This document shows positions 16,279 through 25,638 of a DNA stretch of 64,000 nucleotides, piece by piece. Origin of the DNA: Allosphingosinicella sp. Its GTDB lineage: Bacteria > Pseudomonadota > Alphaproteobacteria > Sphingomonadales > Sphingomonadaceae. Within the stretch, counting starts at the first letter, position 1. Each line of letters opens with the position of its first letter. The stretch covers positions 20,271 to 84,270 of the forward strand of contig JAUJOJ010000006.1 of assembly GCA_030447665.1 (NCBI GenBank), given 5' to 3'. Position numbers and translations under genes: made by a program. The notes below the pieces were generated by a model. That model ran no database searches and was not told where the DNA came from. It saw only the letters and a list, made by a program, of their open reading frames with translations.

Positions 16279-16305
16279 GGCGCCCGGGGAAACTCGGGCG
16301 CCTTT
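16279..16305 (+). terminator. Rho-independent terminator of the poly-Asn peptide gene
   Basis: A GC-rich hairpin (GGCGCCCG, 7-base loop, TCGGGCGCC) is followed by TTTTT. It stands 49 bases after the stop codon. The same structure follows the paralogue at 62400-62424. Confidence 0.85.
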
Positions 16306-16307
16306 TT

Positions 16308-16757
16308 CATTCCGGGACTGGGCTGAACGCCCGTTTGGCCGATTGGCGCTACTCTCTGCAGCTGCGTCAGGATCGCCGGTATGCTGCGGTGCAAGCGCCG
16401 TGCTGCGCTCCTCCTCCGCTCAGGCGCGCGAGCCCCACGGAGAGCGGCGCGCCGGGGCTGCAACAATCAGGTGTCGTTCCGCTTCGGACGGCCGTTTGCG
16501 CATCATGTCCGCTACATTCCGCAGCGGGCTCGGGGGGCTGAAAAATCCATCCACTGCTAACGTTCGTCGCGTGTCCTCGTTCCGCTGAGGCAATGAATAT
16601 CCAGAAGCGCGATCGGCTACGCCCCGTTCTGCGGGGCCGCAGGACAAGCTTCCGCGCCTGCCGGCCGGACAGGACAATTCTTAACTTCAGCTTGCGGTTC
16701 ACCTCAGCATGACCCGAGCGAGACTTGACGCTAAGTTGATTCTCAAGAGGGGTTGGG
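16308..16757. other. Non-coding stretch, partly duplicated
   Basis: No credible gene. About 16340-16600 resembles 62650-62930 (shared CTGCAGCTG, GCGCTCCTC, CGTTCCGCTTCG and TCCATCCACTGC blocks), so it belongs to the segmental duplication. Because it lacks a conserved frame between copies, it is probably an untranslated region or decayed gene. Confidence 0.5.
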
Positions 16758-16934
16758 ATGTGTGAACTTCGTTGGCTGAAGGATGAGATCATCGGCGAGG
16801 CGAAGAGCTTTCATACCTTCAATGAAGCTCAGCGAGACATCCATCAGCTGTCGCCCTTTTACCGGGCGAGGTTTAGCGTAACCCGCGGCGAGGTGAGGGA
16901 CGATAAGGGGCTGAAATTGTTTCGCGGCATTTAG
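16758..16934 (+). CDS. Small protein, paralogue of the 7702-7890 gene
   Basis: The 58-residue product contains CELRWLKDE, TFNEAQRDIHQL, FYRARFSVTRGEV and ends FRGI. These blocks align with those of the 62-residue protein at 7702-7890 (WLKDD, TFNEAQRDVHQL, FYRDKLG, FRGL). It lies within copy A of the segmental repeat but has no counterpart in copy B, so it may be an insertion. No function is known to me. Confidence 0.75.
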   Translation: MCELRWLKDEIIGEAKSFHTFNEAQRDIHQLSPFYRARFSVTRGEVRDDKGLKLFRGI

Positions 16935-17173
16935 CCGGGGCGCGTATGAGCTTCACCATCAAAAGCGGCCTGGAGAAGCCCACCGGAGTGGAGGCCGCGC
17001 GCTCGGCCTCGGTTCGGCGCCGCGCGGATCTGCGTGGCCCCGATCCTGCACCTCGGCATCGAGACTTCGAAGGGCGGAAGGTGTAACCTGACAGGCGCTC
17101 GAAACGAATGAGATGGGCTGGCGTTTGTTACGCAATCTTCGTACTAAATCACCTCGCCAGCCAGGAGACCCAC

Positions 17174-17290
17174 ATGAAGAAGATCATCGCAGCCGCAACC
17201 GTGCTGCTCTTTACCGGATCGGCAGCCTATGCCGCTGCTCCGGAAGCCATCCACGCCTTGGCGAAGAGTTGTGGCCTGCCCTGCTGCTAA
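17174..17290 (+). CDS. Secreted 38-residue peptide with CGLPCC tail
   Basis: The product has a textbook signal peptide (MKKIIAAATVLLFTGSAAYA, cut after AYA) that leaves an 18-residue peptide, AAPEAIHALAKSCGLPCC. Three Cys sit in the last six residues. A ribosome-binding site (AGGAG) precedes the ATG and a terminator follows, so this is a stand-alone gene. A near-identical copy lies at 63164-63280, in which the mature part is unchanged. The Cys cluster suggests metal binding or disulfide formation in the periplasm; this is inference. Confidence 0.8.
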   Translation: MKKIIAAATVLLFTGSAAYAAAPEAIHALAKSCGLPCC

Positions 17291-17310
17291 GCCAGACCGG
17301 GTCAATGTGA

Positions 17311-17345
17311 GGGCGTCCGTTCAATGAGCGGGCGCCCTTCATTTT
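17311..17345 (+). terminator. Terminator of the CGLPCC peptide gene
   Basis: A stem of GGGCGTCCGTTC with GAGCGGGCGCCC (G-T pairs allowed) is followed by a T-rich tract. The same hairpin, with a longer T run, follows the second copy at 63301. Confidence 0.7.
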
Positions 17346-17436
17346 GCCCGCTATGTTCGTTGATCCGCAATCGCCCGAGGTCTTGTTCCCCGCCGGGCGA
17401 ACCGATGAATTGCCGGCTGCTCGGGAAGCCTGCCTA

Positions 17437-18153
17437 GTGACCTTGGTTCGGAGTGAATGGGGAATTGAAGGGGTCCGGCGCTTGCGCTCCGGAGGTCGCG
17501 GTTCTCGTCATCGTCGACGTGCTCTCCTTTTCGACGGCGGTCGACATAGCGACCGGCCGGGGAGCGCAGGTTCTGCCCTTTCCCTCGGGCGACCGCGCCG
17601 CGGCGCAGGATGCGGCGAGCAAGGCCGGCGCGGTCTTGGCCGCGCCCCGCAAGGCAGGCGGCGGCCAGGTCAGCCTTTCGCCCCGAACGCTCACCCGTCT
17701 CGCCGCGGGCGCCAGGCTCATGCTGCCGTCGCCCAATGGCTCCCGCCTGTCCGTCGAGGCCGGCGCGGGACCGGTGCTTGCCGGCTGTTTCCGCAACGCC
17801 GGGGCGGTGGCGCGTGCAGCGCTGGCGCTTGCCGGGGGCGGAGACATCGGCGTCATCGCCGCCGGGGAAGGTGGCCGGACGGGTCGCTGCGCCCGGCGGT
17901 GGAGGACAGTCTCGGCGCCGGCGCGGTGATCCACGCCCTCGATTGCCCGACGGACGCGGAGGCGCGGGTGGCCCGCGGCGCCTATCTCGCCGCCGCCGAC
18001 GATCTGGACCGGATCATCCGCTCCTGCGTGTCAGGACGGGAGCTGATCGGCGAGGGGTTCGAGGACGATGTCGATCTCGCCTTGCAGCTCGATGCAAGCA
18101 AGCACGCGCCGCTGATGGAAGGCGGCTTCTATGCTCGCTTCCAACCCGACTGA
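17437..18153 (+). pseudogene. ComB-like 2-phosphosulfolactate phosphatase, frameshifted
   Basis: ComB hydrolyses 2-phosphosulfolactate; relatives outside coenzyme M makers have unclear substrates. From a GTG at 17437 the product begins VTLVRSEWGIEG. The frame then changes before VAVLVIVDVLSFSTAVDIA, which leads through LMLPSPNGSRLSVEA, and changes again near 17865 into SLRPAVEDSLGAGAVIHALD and the C-terminus. All family blocks are present, so only two indels break it. The first lesion is shared with copy B (63409), but the second is at a different base there, so the copies differ. A real start in the second frame (GTG 17453) is possible. Confidence 0.75.
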
Positions 18154-18298
18154 AATTCGGCTGCGGCGGCTCCGTTCAGGTGCCTTAGTGACCGGTGACA
18201 GGAGCCCGTTCGAGCCGGTTGCTGCAATCGCTCCTTGGAACCTCGACGCCGCAAACCTGTTGATGCGCCCGGTCGCATTACGACTGAGGAGTATCGGT

Positions 18299-18888
18299 AT
18301 GAGTAAGCTTATTTGGATCGTCAGTGCAGCGGCGATTGCCATCAGCACGCCTGCGGTCGCCCAGGCTCAGGGGAAGGGCAAGGGCGCGGGCAAATCGAGC
18401 CACGGCAGCATGGCCAAAGGCAAGGCGCGCGGTCACGGCAAGGTAGAGACAAAAGTACGCACCCGGGCAGACGCAAGGGCAAACGCCCGCGCCAGGACCC
18501 GGACAGGAGCGTTTGCCGACGGGCAGCCGGACCGCAACCGCAACGGCATCGCCGACGATCAGGAGCGTTTGATCGATCGCGATCGAGAGGGGATAGATGA
18601 CCGCGCCGGCAACAGATATGGCGCCAACGCCTGTCCGCCGGGTCTTGCGAAGAAGAGGCCGCCTGTGTCCCTCCTGGACAGGCGAAGCGCATGTTCTCGG
18701 AAGGTCAGCGCATCCCCTCCGGGTTCAACTCCTTCACGGACTATGACGATATTCCGCCCGAGTATCGCGACGTCATTCCTAGTCAGTACGGCTCGGATCT
18801 CCATCGCTATATCTACCGCGACGACAGCATCTACGTCGTCGATCGAAGAACACGGATCGTGAGCGACATCATCAATCTGCTTCGTTAG
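18299..18888 (+). pseudogene. Exported basic protein with RcnB-like C-terminus, frameshifted
   Basis: The signal peptide (MSKLIWIVSAAAIAISTPAVAQA) is followed by a Lys/Gly/Arg-rich segment, a short calcium-site-like DRNRNGIADDQERLIDRD and the family phrase NACPPGLAKK. The frame is then lost near 18660. It resumes one frame over with CVPPGQAKRMF and FTDYDDIPPEYRDVIP, ending RTRIVSDIINLLR. The C-terminal part resembles RcnB-like periplasmic proteins. Restoring one base gives a protein of about 195 residues, so a sequencing indel is likely. RcnB is linked to nickel/cobalt homeostasis; function here is unknown. Confidence 0.7.
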
Positions 18889-19217
18889 TCGGAGCGGCCC
18901 GAGCCGGTGAACGCCTCAGCCTTACAGCTGGGGCGTTCACTTCATCGTCTCCAATCCGGGCGAGACCAAGATCCACGTTCCCGCCGGTTCCAGCCGGAGA
19001 CGATCTTGGGGTCCCGCTGAACGCGGCGCTGCATAGCGCGCGAGGATCGCGCTCCACCCGAGGACCCTTTGAAGCGGCACACAGTGGCGGTCCACTGCTG
19101 CAATCGAGCCGCCTGCAAATCGCCCGCTTCCTCAATCGCCGCTTAACTGCGTTCGGCAGCAACCTGATAACGTCCAGGCGCCCACTGCGTCTCAGCAATC
19201 ATGCAGGAGTTGATATT

Positions 19218-19469
19218 ATGAAGCTGTTTGGAATTGCCGCGACCGCGGCGCTGTTGATCACGACGACGCCTGCGTTGGCGCAGGTGTCGCCGCCGCTGCC
19301 AAGCACTTCCTCTGCCAAGGCAGCCGCCGCAGTCGCGAAGTCGCAGGCCAAGCGGGATGCTGCTGCTGCCAAGCGTGCGGCTGCGGCAGAGCGCGCTGCG
19401 GCAAAACGCGCGGCAGCCGCTGCCAAGAAGGCAGCAGCTGTGGCGCGGAAGGCTGCTCGCGTCGGCTAA
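19218..19469 (+). CDS. Exported Ala/Lys-rich small protein
   Basis: The 83-residue product has a signal peptide (MKLFGIAATAALLITTTPALA) and a mature part made almost wholly of Ala, Lys and Arg in repeats of the type AAAKRAAAAERAAAK, like histone H1 tails. It is expected to be helical and strongly basic in the periplasm. A terminator follows 25 bases after the stop. No enzymatic function is apparent. It could bind acidic polymers such as polysaccharide or DNA, but nothing in the sequence proves it. Confidence 0.75.
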   Translation: MKLFGIAATAALLITTTPALAQVSPPLPSTSSAKAAAAVAKSQAKRDAAAAKRAAAAERAAAKRAAAAAKKAAAVARKAARVG

Positions 19470-19493
19470 CCGGCGGGCAACACTTATCGTTTA

Positions 19494-19525
19494 GGGCGGG
19501 GCTGCTGGTGTGGCTCCGCCCTTTT
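19494..19525 (+). terminator. Rho-independent terminator
   Basis: The stem GGGCGGGGC/GCTCCGCCC (one mismatch) with a 10-base loop is followed by TTTT. It separates the Ala/Lys-rich protein gene from the outer-membrane protein gene. Confidence 0.8.
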
Positions 19526-19543
19526 CGCGCGCGAGGATGATCG

Positions 19544-20311
19544 ATGCGAAGGCTTTTTCTGGCGATGCTGCTGGCTTCAGCGCCGGGAGGCGCTTTGGCC
19601 GCACAGCTCGGCATCAGCTCGGCAGCGAGCCATTCATCCGGGCGATATGGCGCTGAAAAACCAACGACGGTCACGAGCAGTTCGGTCGGCGCGACGGGAA
19701 GCATGGGCGAGTGGGAGGTCAGCGCTACGCTTCCCTATCTGAGCGTCGGTCCGGGCGGAGCGGAACTCACGATCGGCGGCGTCGTGATCCAGCCGGATGG
19801 AGGCCGCGGGCGTGTGAGCGGCTTTGGCGATGCGTTCGTCACGGTCGGAAGAACGCTTCCGTTGGGAGACGGCTTTCCGGTTGAAGTTGCAGTCGAGGGG
19901 CAATTGAAGCTGCCGACGGGAGCACGGAAGCTTTCCACCGGAAAGGTGGACGGGGGCGTCGACGTTCAACTTTCACGCCAGTTCGGCTCCGTCTCGCCAT
20001 TCTTGTCGGCAGGATATCGCTTTTACGGCGACAGCGCGGAGCTCGCGCTCGAGAACGGCTGGGCAATCTCTGCTGGCGCGACCATCACGCACGGTCGGCT
20101 GACGTTCATCGGATCCTACGATCGGTCCTCTTCGCCGATCGGATTGCCGGGCGCCGAGGAGATGTTCGCGGTCGCCAGCGGCCCGCTCGCCCGCAATTGG
20201 AACTGGACGCTGTTCGGCAGCAAGGGCCTCAATGAAGGTGCGGCCGACCTGATGTTCGGCATCGGCTTCAGCCGCACATTCGGTTCGGCACCTGCTCTCA
20301 TCAAGAAATAA
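19544..20311 (+). CDS. Predicted outer-membrane beta-barrel protein
   Basis: The 255-residue product has a signal peptide (MRRLFLAMLLASAPGGALA). It then alternates amphipathic strands and turns, with glycine-rich segments such as GFGDAFVTVGRTLPLGDGF, VAVEGQLKLPTG, DVQLSRQFGSVSPFLSAGYRF and NWTLFGSKGL. The pattern resembles the MetA-pathway/transporter-like barrel family, whose members often have no defined substrate. The C-terminus is not a typical terminal Phe. It lies downstream of two small exported proteins, but the terminator argues for separate transcription. Confidence 0.7.
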   Translation: MRRLFLAMLLASAPGGALAAQLGISSAASHSSGRYGAEKPTTVTSSSVGATGSMGEWEVSATLPYLSVGPGGAELTIGGVVIQPDGGRGRVSGFGDAFVTVGRTLPLGDGFPVEVAVEGQLKLPTGARKLSTGKVDGGVDVQLSRQFGSVSPFLSAGYRFYGDSAELALENGWAISAGATITHGRLTFIGSYDRSSSPIGLPGAEEMFAVASGPLARNWNWTLFGSKGLNEGAADLMFGIGFSRTFGSAPALIKK

Positions 20312-20435
20312 GGCGCTGTGAGGGGAGGTGCGGACGGGCCGCCAGCACTTGGCAGCCGGTATTCCAGCGGAGAGACTATTTCCCCCGTCATCGCCTTCGG
20401 TTAACGCGGGCCGACGGATTATTGGAAGCGGACGA

Positions 20436-20663
20436 ATGGCGACGGGCAAGATTTCCGGAACACAAGCTGACACGATCTGGGATCTCGCTGACGGCTTTGC
20501 CCTTTTGGCGCGGAACGCGGCGACCTCACCACTGTTTCGCGGAGATGCCGCGGCGCTTCACGCGATCAGCACCCGGCTCAAAGCCAAGGCGGAAGCGGCG
20601 TACCGGACCTCGTCCGCCGAGAAGCTGCAGAGCGCGATGGATAAGCTCGCCAACCAGAAATAG
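20436..20663 (+). CDS. Hypothetical small protein
   Basis: The 75-residue product is helical and amphipathic (GTQADTIWDLADGFALLARN, then AALHAISTRLKAKAEAAY). There is no signal peptide and no recognised domain. It ends 14 bases before the convergent gene at 20678. Confidence 0.6.
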   Translation: MATGKISGTQADTIWDLADGFALLARNAATSPLFRGDAAALHAISTRLKAKAEAAYRTSSAEKLQSAMDKLANQK

Positions 20664-20677
20664 CTCCCGAAAGCAGT

Positions 20678-20881
20678 TCAGAGCAGCGGCTCATCGGGAA
20701 GCCGCTCATCGGCAAGCCCAGGCACCCACTTGCCCTTGGTTCGGCTGGTGAGATGAAACTGCCGGCAGCGGTCGCAGCGATAGGGCCTGAGCGGGAGGCC
20801 GGAGCGCCGGCCAGCCAGAAGCGCGTCCTGTTCCGACGCGTAACGCGCCTTTTTGACGCAAATGCTCAGCCTCGTGCGCAT
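20678..20881 (-). CDS. Small zinc-ribbon-like protein
   Basis: From the ATG at 20881 the product is 67 residues long, with a Cys motif (YRCDRCRQFHLTSR) like half of a zinc ribbon and an upstream Cys (SICVKKARY). The final CxxC-x3-H spacing could bind one metal. The frame is open upstream, but the added residues are unremarkable. It may be a nucleic-acid-binding protein; this is inference. Confidence 0.65.
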   Translation of the reverse strand: MRTRLSICVKKARYASEQDALLAGRRSGLPLRPYRCDRCRQFHLTSRTKGKWVPGLADERLPDEPLL

Positions 20882-21171
20882 CCGTGCCTCCGTCCCACGA
20901 TCTCCCGCTAACGAGCCGCCGGATTTGCGCAACAGCGAGCCTGATCCCGCATCCGCATCGGGAAGCAGATCCCGACGTGGCGGCCGCCGGCAGAGAAGCC
21001 GCCAGCCGCCAGAAGGACCCGTCCTTTCTTAGGGTTGAGACCTCGATTCACGGATCAGGCTGATTCAGCCTGATCCGATCAAGGTCCAGGCTCAGCGGCC
21101 GACGCGCTGCCCGTGAGCTCCCGCGCCCGCCGGCTTCGACGTCCGCGCGGCGTACTCGATGATCCGCAATT

Positions 21172-21640
21172 TCATTCGGACGCCGCCTTTGACCAGTCAT
21201 GGCCGTTCCAGAGCAGGCTGCCGATCAGCGCCACCCATGTGGCCTGCGCTGCATAGACGAGGAGCGCGCCTTGCTTGTCGAGCCGGAGTTCGCCGGCGGC
21301 GATGAGCAGCATCGGTGCGAGTCCGACGAGGATGCCGAGCACGCCGACGGCGGCGACGCGCACGTCGCGCGTCGCGGACGAGGTCCGAGCGACCAGAGCA
21401 GGAAGGCCGCCCCCGTCGCGGCGACGCCCATTGCCGCGAGGGTTTGATCGATCGCCCGCGCGGATCGCAGCAGGCCGGTCAGATCGCCGCCTGCGTCGGC
21501 GAGGTTCGCTGGGGCAGAACGAAGCCGTTCACCAGCGCCGTTAAGCGATCGCCAGGATCGCGTGGACGATATAGGCGGTATCGCCAAGGCGCGTCCACCG
21601 CATAGAAGCGCAGCCGCGCCATTTGTCATCCTCATCATCG
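21172..21640 (-). pseudogene. Membrane protein gene, frame-disrupted
   Basis: Three minus-strand frames each hold part of one likely protein: RWTRLGDTAYIVHAILAIA near 21545-21600, then LLRSARAIDQTLAAMGVAAT and GAAFLLWSLGP near 21400-21540, then RVAAVGVLGILVGLAPMLLIAAGEL and AQATWVALIGSLLWNGHDW down to the stop. The hydrophobic segments suggest four membrane helices. Frame changes lie near 21541 and 21370. The family is not recognised. Combined with neighbours this is a decayed or error-rich stretch. Confidence 0.45.
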
Positions 21641-21742
21641 TTCCCCGCTGTTGCAACGTTCGGCACCCTGCTAGCAACGCGAAAATCGGGGAAGCGCGTC
21701 AGGCCGCGGACCGCCGACTGCCGAAAGAGTCCGGAGAACGGC

Positions 21743-22317
21743 ATGGCAAAGCAGGATCGGAGGGTCGCCCGCACGCGCGCCGCTGTCGACAAGGCGGTCG
21801 GCGAGCTGCTGCTCACCGGCGGGGCGGTCAAGGTCGCCGACATCGTCGATCGTGCCGATGTCGGCCTCGACCTTCTACGACCATTTCCCGAGCGTCGACG
21901 ACGCGGTCGCCACGCGCTGGCCCGGCCGTTCGGGCAGCTTGCGGACGCGATCGCCGGCGGCTGCAGCGCCGCCGAGCTGTCGCCGCTCCTATGCCATTTC
22001 TGGGACAACCGCCGCGCCGGGCGGATCATATCCTGTGGGGGCCGAGGGGCCGGCAATCGTCGCGGTTGCTCATCGACCTGGTCGAGGCCAGGCTGATCGA
22101 GGCCGGCGTGCCGCTGGCGCTCAGCCCGCGGCTGGTCGCGGCGCACCTCGCCGAAGGCGCGCCCAGGATGCTCCGCGGCTGGATCGCCGCTGAAGCGTCC
22201 GGTTCGCCGGACGAGCTGGCGGCCGCGATCTGCCGGGCCGGCAAGGCCGCGGTCGCCGCAATGTCACAGCAATCGTCGACCACGATTTGTTGCAAGCTCG
22301 ACCAGACGGAAACGTGA
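21743..22317 (+). pseudogene. TetR-family regulator, multiply frameshifted
   Basis: The N-terminal helix-turn-helix of TetR proteins is split over two frames: ARTRAAVDKAVGELLLTGGA and VKVADIVDRADVG, then STFYDHFPSVDDAVA after a shift near 21865. The ligand domain continues as GGCSAAELSPLLCHFWDNRRAG and, after another shift near 22035, LLIDLVEARLIEAGVPLALS to the stop. Three frame changes in 575 bases point to real decay rather than a single error. The ATG at 21743 has a fitting upstream GGAG. Confidence 0.7.
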
Positions 22318-22479
22318 ATCGGCATCACTGGAACCGAGGGCCCGATCCACTTCCTTTGCCCAGCCACGAAGGCGCTTCGACCAAAGACGATCAGGCGCTG
22401 GGACCCAAGAGCGTCCGCGCAGGGCGCAAGGGGCGCCCGCAAGCCCGTAACTCGCAACGGAATTTTCAGCTGCCCGAAG

Positions 22480-23500
22480 GGCGTTGTCGCTGCGCTTCCC
22501 GCAAACCTTGGAGAGAGCTTCCACGGAATAGGGCTTCTGGAGCAGGGGGAAGCCATGGTGCCCTTCTTCGACGAGAACGTGACTGTAGCCGCTCGTCAGC
22601 ACGATCGGGAGGTCAGGCCAACGTTTCCGGAGGGCCCGCCCGAGCGCGACGCCGCCCATGCCGGGCATCACCACGTCGCTGAAGACGACATCGCGCGGTC
22701 GTGCTCATCCCCGAGACATTCCAGCGCTTCCTCGGCGGACGAGGCCAAGGTCGGCCGAAAACCCAGGTCGCCAAGCAGCTGCGTGGCAAAGGCGCCGACA
22801 TCCTGATTATCCTCCACGACAAGCACACGGCCGCGGCCGTCCCGAGCGCGGCGGCATCGGCCGATACTTTCCTCGGCGCCAGAGAAGGTCGGCGGCTGGT
22901 AAACACAAGGTGAAGCGAGCGCCCGCGCCAGGTTCGCTCTCCACGGAGATCTCGCCTCCCGATTGCTTGGCAAACCCATTAGACCTGGCTGAGCCTAAAC
23001 CCGTGCCCTTTCCGACGCCTTTGGTTGTGAAGAAGGGCTCGAAAATCCGCTCGATCTCGTCCTCGCTGATGCCGTGGCCGGTGTCTTGAACGGCAACCGC
23101 GACATAGGACCCGGTCTTGCCGGAGGCCGCAGAGCTTATGGAGATGTTGAGCGCGCCTTCGCCTCCCATCGCGTCTCGTGCGTTGACGGCCATGTTCACC
23201 AACGCGTGCCGTTTCGAGCTGCACCGGGTCCGCGTTTACGAAGCAGTCGTCGCACTCGGCTTCCAGTGCGAGCTGGATGCGAGGCCCCAGCACAGTGCGC
23301 AGCATTTCGGCGATTTCCTTGATGCGCGCAGCCGCATCGAAAACCTCGGGCTGCAGCGCCTGCCTTCTCGCGAAGGCGAGCAGCTGGCCGGTGAGCTTGG
23401 AGGCACGATCCGCGGTGTCGGAGATTGCGTCCACATATCTCCTGCGTTTCTCCTCCGGAAGATCTCGACCTCGCAACAGGTCCGCCGAACCGCCGCGCGC
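22480..23500 (-). pseudogene. Hybrid sensor histidine kinase-response regulator, truncated and frameshifted
   Basis: Reading the minus strand downwards: a dimerisation fragment (SADLLRGRDLPEEKRRRYVD, SDTADRASKLTGQLLAFARR), an ATP-binding domain (MVNMAVNARDAMGG; DTGHGISEDEIERIFEPFF; GKGTGLG) and a receiver domain split in two frames (VLVVEDNQDVGAFATQLLG; then MPGMGGVALGRALRKRWPDLP and LLQKPYSVEAL). The part that should hold the phospho-accepting His (VAHDFNNLL type) is absent upstream. It is therefore 5'-truncated as well as frameshifted, and probably inactive. Confidence 0.7.
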
Positions 23501-23934
23501 GGAGGCTCGGCGACGAGGTGGGAGCCGGCGCAATCGAACGGGACAATCGCCTGCCCTCGAACTTGTGCGCGGCCGCGGCTCCCGCGCCGCGCTATTTATC
23601 ATCCGATATTCGCGACCAGGATTATCCCGAGGACGCGATCGCAGCGGCAATCTTCAGGGGAGGGTATCGCTTGAATTCTCGCTAGATCCGGCCGGGCAGC
23701 TCCGGGACGCGCGGGTTCTGGAGGAAAGCCCGCCTTATGTGTTCACCTCGGTGACGCTCGCCCGCGCGCCCATGATCCGTTACGAGCCGGCGCGAAAGGG
23801 ATCCTCTGCCGTTACATGCGTCGGGATGGTGCAGACGGTGCATTGGCGGCTTCCGCCTTCCTGAGGCTTCCGGGCGCAAGCGGAGCTGTCGATCGCCATT
23901 GATAAACGGCGGCTCCAGTGGTTTGGAGGAGCCG

Positions 23935-24192
23935 ATGAAGGAAGGCTCGTCCATGTCGCCCATTCCCTGGGACCAACCCGCAACGCTCATCGATCTCGAT
24001 GGCAAGGCGCCGATCATCGGGACGATCCGCGATTGCGCCACGCATTTCGCGATCTTCAAGCCCTTCGCAAAGGCGCAGGCCCGGATCTTGCTCACCAAAC
24101 CGGTTCATCGCGAAGGTAGGAAGACACGCACCTGGATCCTCGACCCCGATGAGATCGAGCAGCTGTCCGAGCGGCTGCGTGCGGAGGGCTGA
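23935..24192 (+). CDS. Hypothetical small protein
   Basis: GGAGGAG lies 4-5 bases before the ATG at 23935. The 85-residue product has DLDGKAPIIGTIRDCATHFA and LTKPVHREGRKTRTWILDPDEI, suggesting a small alpha/beta fold. No family is recognised. A start at 23953 would remove six residues. Codon use is like that of the intact neighbours, unlike the decayed stretch just upstream. Confidence 0.6.
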   Translation: MKEGSSMSPIPWDQPATLIDLDGKAPIIGTIRDCATHFAIFKPFAKAQARILLTKPVHREGRKTRTWILDPDEIEQLSERLRAEG

Positions 24193-24253
24193 TGCTCCCC
24201 CCTCTCACTGAGACCAAGATCAAGAGGTTCGCGGCCGGGGGCTCCCGCCGCGC

Positions 24254-25333
24254 CTAGTTCGTACCGTTCGCCCGCGTCTCCGCCGCGCGGGCAGAGCCTC
24301 GATAGTTGTGCGCCCAGGCGAGAATGTCCTGCCTCGCCCAGACCAGCAGGGTGACGCGCGGCCGGTACAAGCCCTGCGCATGGAGCGCTGCTCGACGCTG
24401 TGAAAAGCGGGTCGCGTCCATTGTCGCCCTGTGGTTCTCCTCGACGAACAAGAGCCGCGCGCCCGCGCTTTTCGGGTGACGGTCGATGAACGCGAGCTCG
24501 GGGCTGATCCCGGCGAGCTGCGGATCATGCCACCAGCTGCTGCTCATGACGCCCCGGACATGCGGGTTGAGCGCCAGCAGGTCCGCGATCCGCAGATAGA
24601 GGTCGGCATAGCCATCCTCGTTGAACGCGCGGATCGAGCGCCGATCGAAGTGCAGCTCGTAGAAGGGCCTGAACCCGCCCGCTCGCGCGTGGAAGAAGCC
24701 CAGGCTGGAGACGAGCTGCCGGATCCCGCCGCTCAGCAATGTCCGCCGCGGCACTCCGGACCGGCAATCGACGAGCTCCACCCCGCATGGCAGCAGCTTG
24801 CCGCGGCAGACCGCGAAGTCCTTCGCGAACTGGTCGTTCCGGTGCAGGTAGAAGCCCCTGCGCGGCGACGCCATGTCCCCGATGACGCGCCGCAGATACT
24901 GTTGCAGCAGCTCGCCCGCCTCCGACGTGAGCCGCTCGCCAGGCCCGGGAACGCGTTCGGCGATCAAGCGGATCATCGCCAGGCGATGATAGGCCTCGAG
25001 CGTGTCCGCGCCGGCGCAGCCCGCAATCGCCTCACAGAAGCTCGCAGCCTCTTGCGGCACGAAACCGTAGTTCGCGCAGGCGGGCAGGGCATCGAAGAAG
25101 CCCAGATAGCGTTCGACCGGATATGTCTTCAGGAGATCGCCGGCGCGTCCGGAAATCTCCGCCTCGATGCCCTTGCCGAGGCCGTCCAGGATATCCGCGG
25201 AAACGGCTCGCCACGCACCAAGCTGCGCTCCGAAATCGCCTAAGATGGCTTCGCCGCGCGCAGGCCGGGGACCCTTCCGCTCCGGGCCGGCTTCGCTGTT
25301 CGAAAAGGCTCGCATGAGTTGATGGACGCTCAT
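24254..25333 (-). CDS. Hypothetical protein, 359 residues
   Basis: The product is soluble, without signal peptide or membrane segment. Notable segments are ERYLGFFDALPACANYGFVP, RRGFYLHRNDQFAKDFAVC, GVMSSSWWHDPQLAGISPEL and RVTLLVWARQDILAWAHNY. The His/Asp/Trp-rich central part (SSWWHDPQL) looks like an active site, but I do not recognise a family. It stands alone on the minus strand between a decayed region and a glycosyltransferase fragment. Confidence 0.65.
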   Translation of the reverse strand: MSVHQLMRAFSNSEAGPERKGPRPARGEAILGDFGAQLGAWRAVSADILDGLGKGIEAEISGRAGDLLKTYPVERYLGFFDALPACANYGFVPQEAASFCEAIAGCAGADTLEAYHRLAMIRLIAERVPGPGERLTSEAGELLQQYLRRVIGDMASPRRGFYLHRNDQFAKDFAVCRGKLLPCGVELVDCRSGVPRRTLLSGGIRQLVSSLGFFHARAGGFRPFYELHFDRRSIRAFNEDGYADLYLRIADLLALNPHVRGVMSSSWWHDPQLAGISPELAFIDRHPKSAGARLLFVEENHRATMDATRFSQRRAALHAQGLYRPRVTLLVWARQDILAWAHNYRGSARAAETRANGTN

Positions 25334-25638
25334 CGCATTGCGGTATCAGCCGCCGGTATAGGAACGGTTACGCCGCTTGCGGCGGCGCATCGCCGCGGTC
25401 TTCACCCTTTCGACAACTGCCAGGAAGGTTTCCGGTTGCCTCCGCGGAAAAGGGGATCGCCAGTTCGCCTTGGCTCGCGGCCACGCTCCTGCTCGCCGGC
25501 GTCGCAGGTTTCGGCCCGGCTGCTGCCGAGAACCGCTCCTTCGAGGCGGCGCAGGGCAGCCAGTAATTAGTGCGAGGCGCCGGCGAAGCCGGAAAGCGGA
25601 GCGGCGATGGCGGGATCCCTCAGGCGGGAGGTGACCGT
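25334..25638. other. Intergenic stretch, no gene seen
   Basis: No supported coding region on either strand. It lies upstream of the 359-residue protein gene and downstream of a truncated glycosyltransferase, and is probably a promoter plus decayed sequence. Confidence 0.4.

Noticed and set aside
16946-17086. A 46-codon plus-strand frame starting MSFTIKSGLEKPTG
   Set aside because: It has no counterpart in the second repeat copy, no clear ribosome-binding site and an Arg-rich tail typical of chance frames.
22287-22682. Plus-strand frames of about 130 codons over the histidine kinase remnant
   Set aside because: They are shadows; the minus strand shows clear receiver and ATPase motifs.
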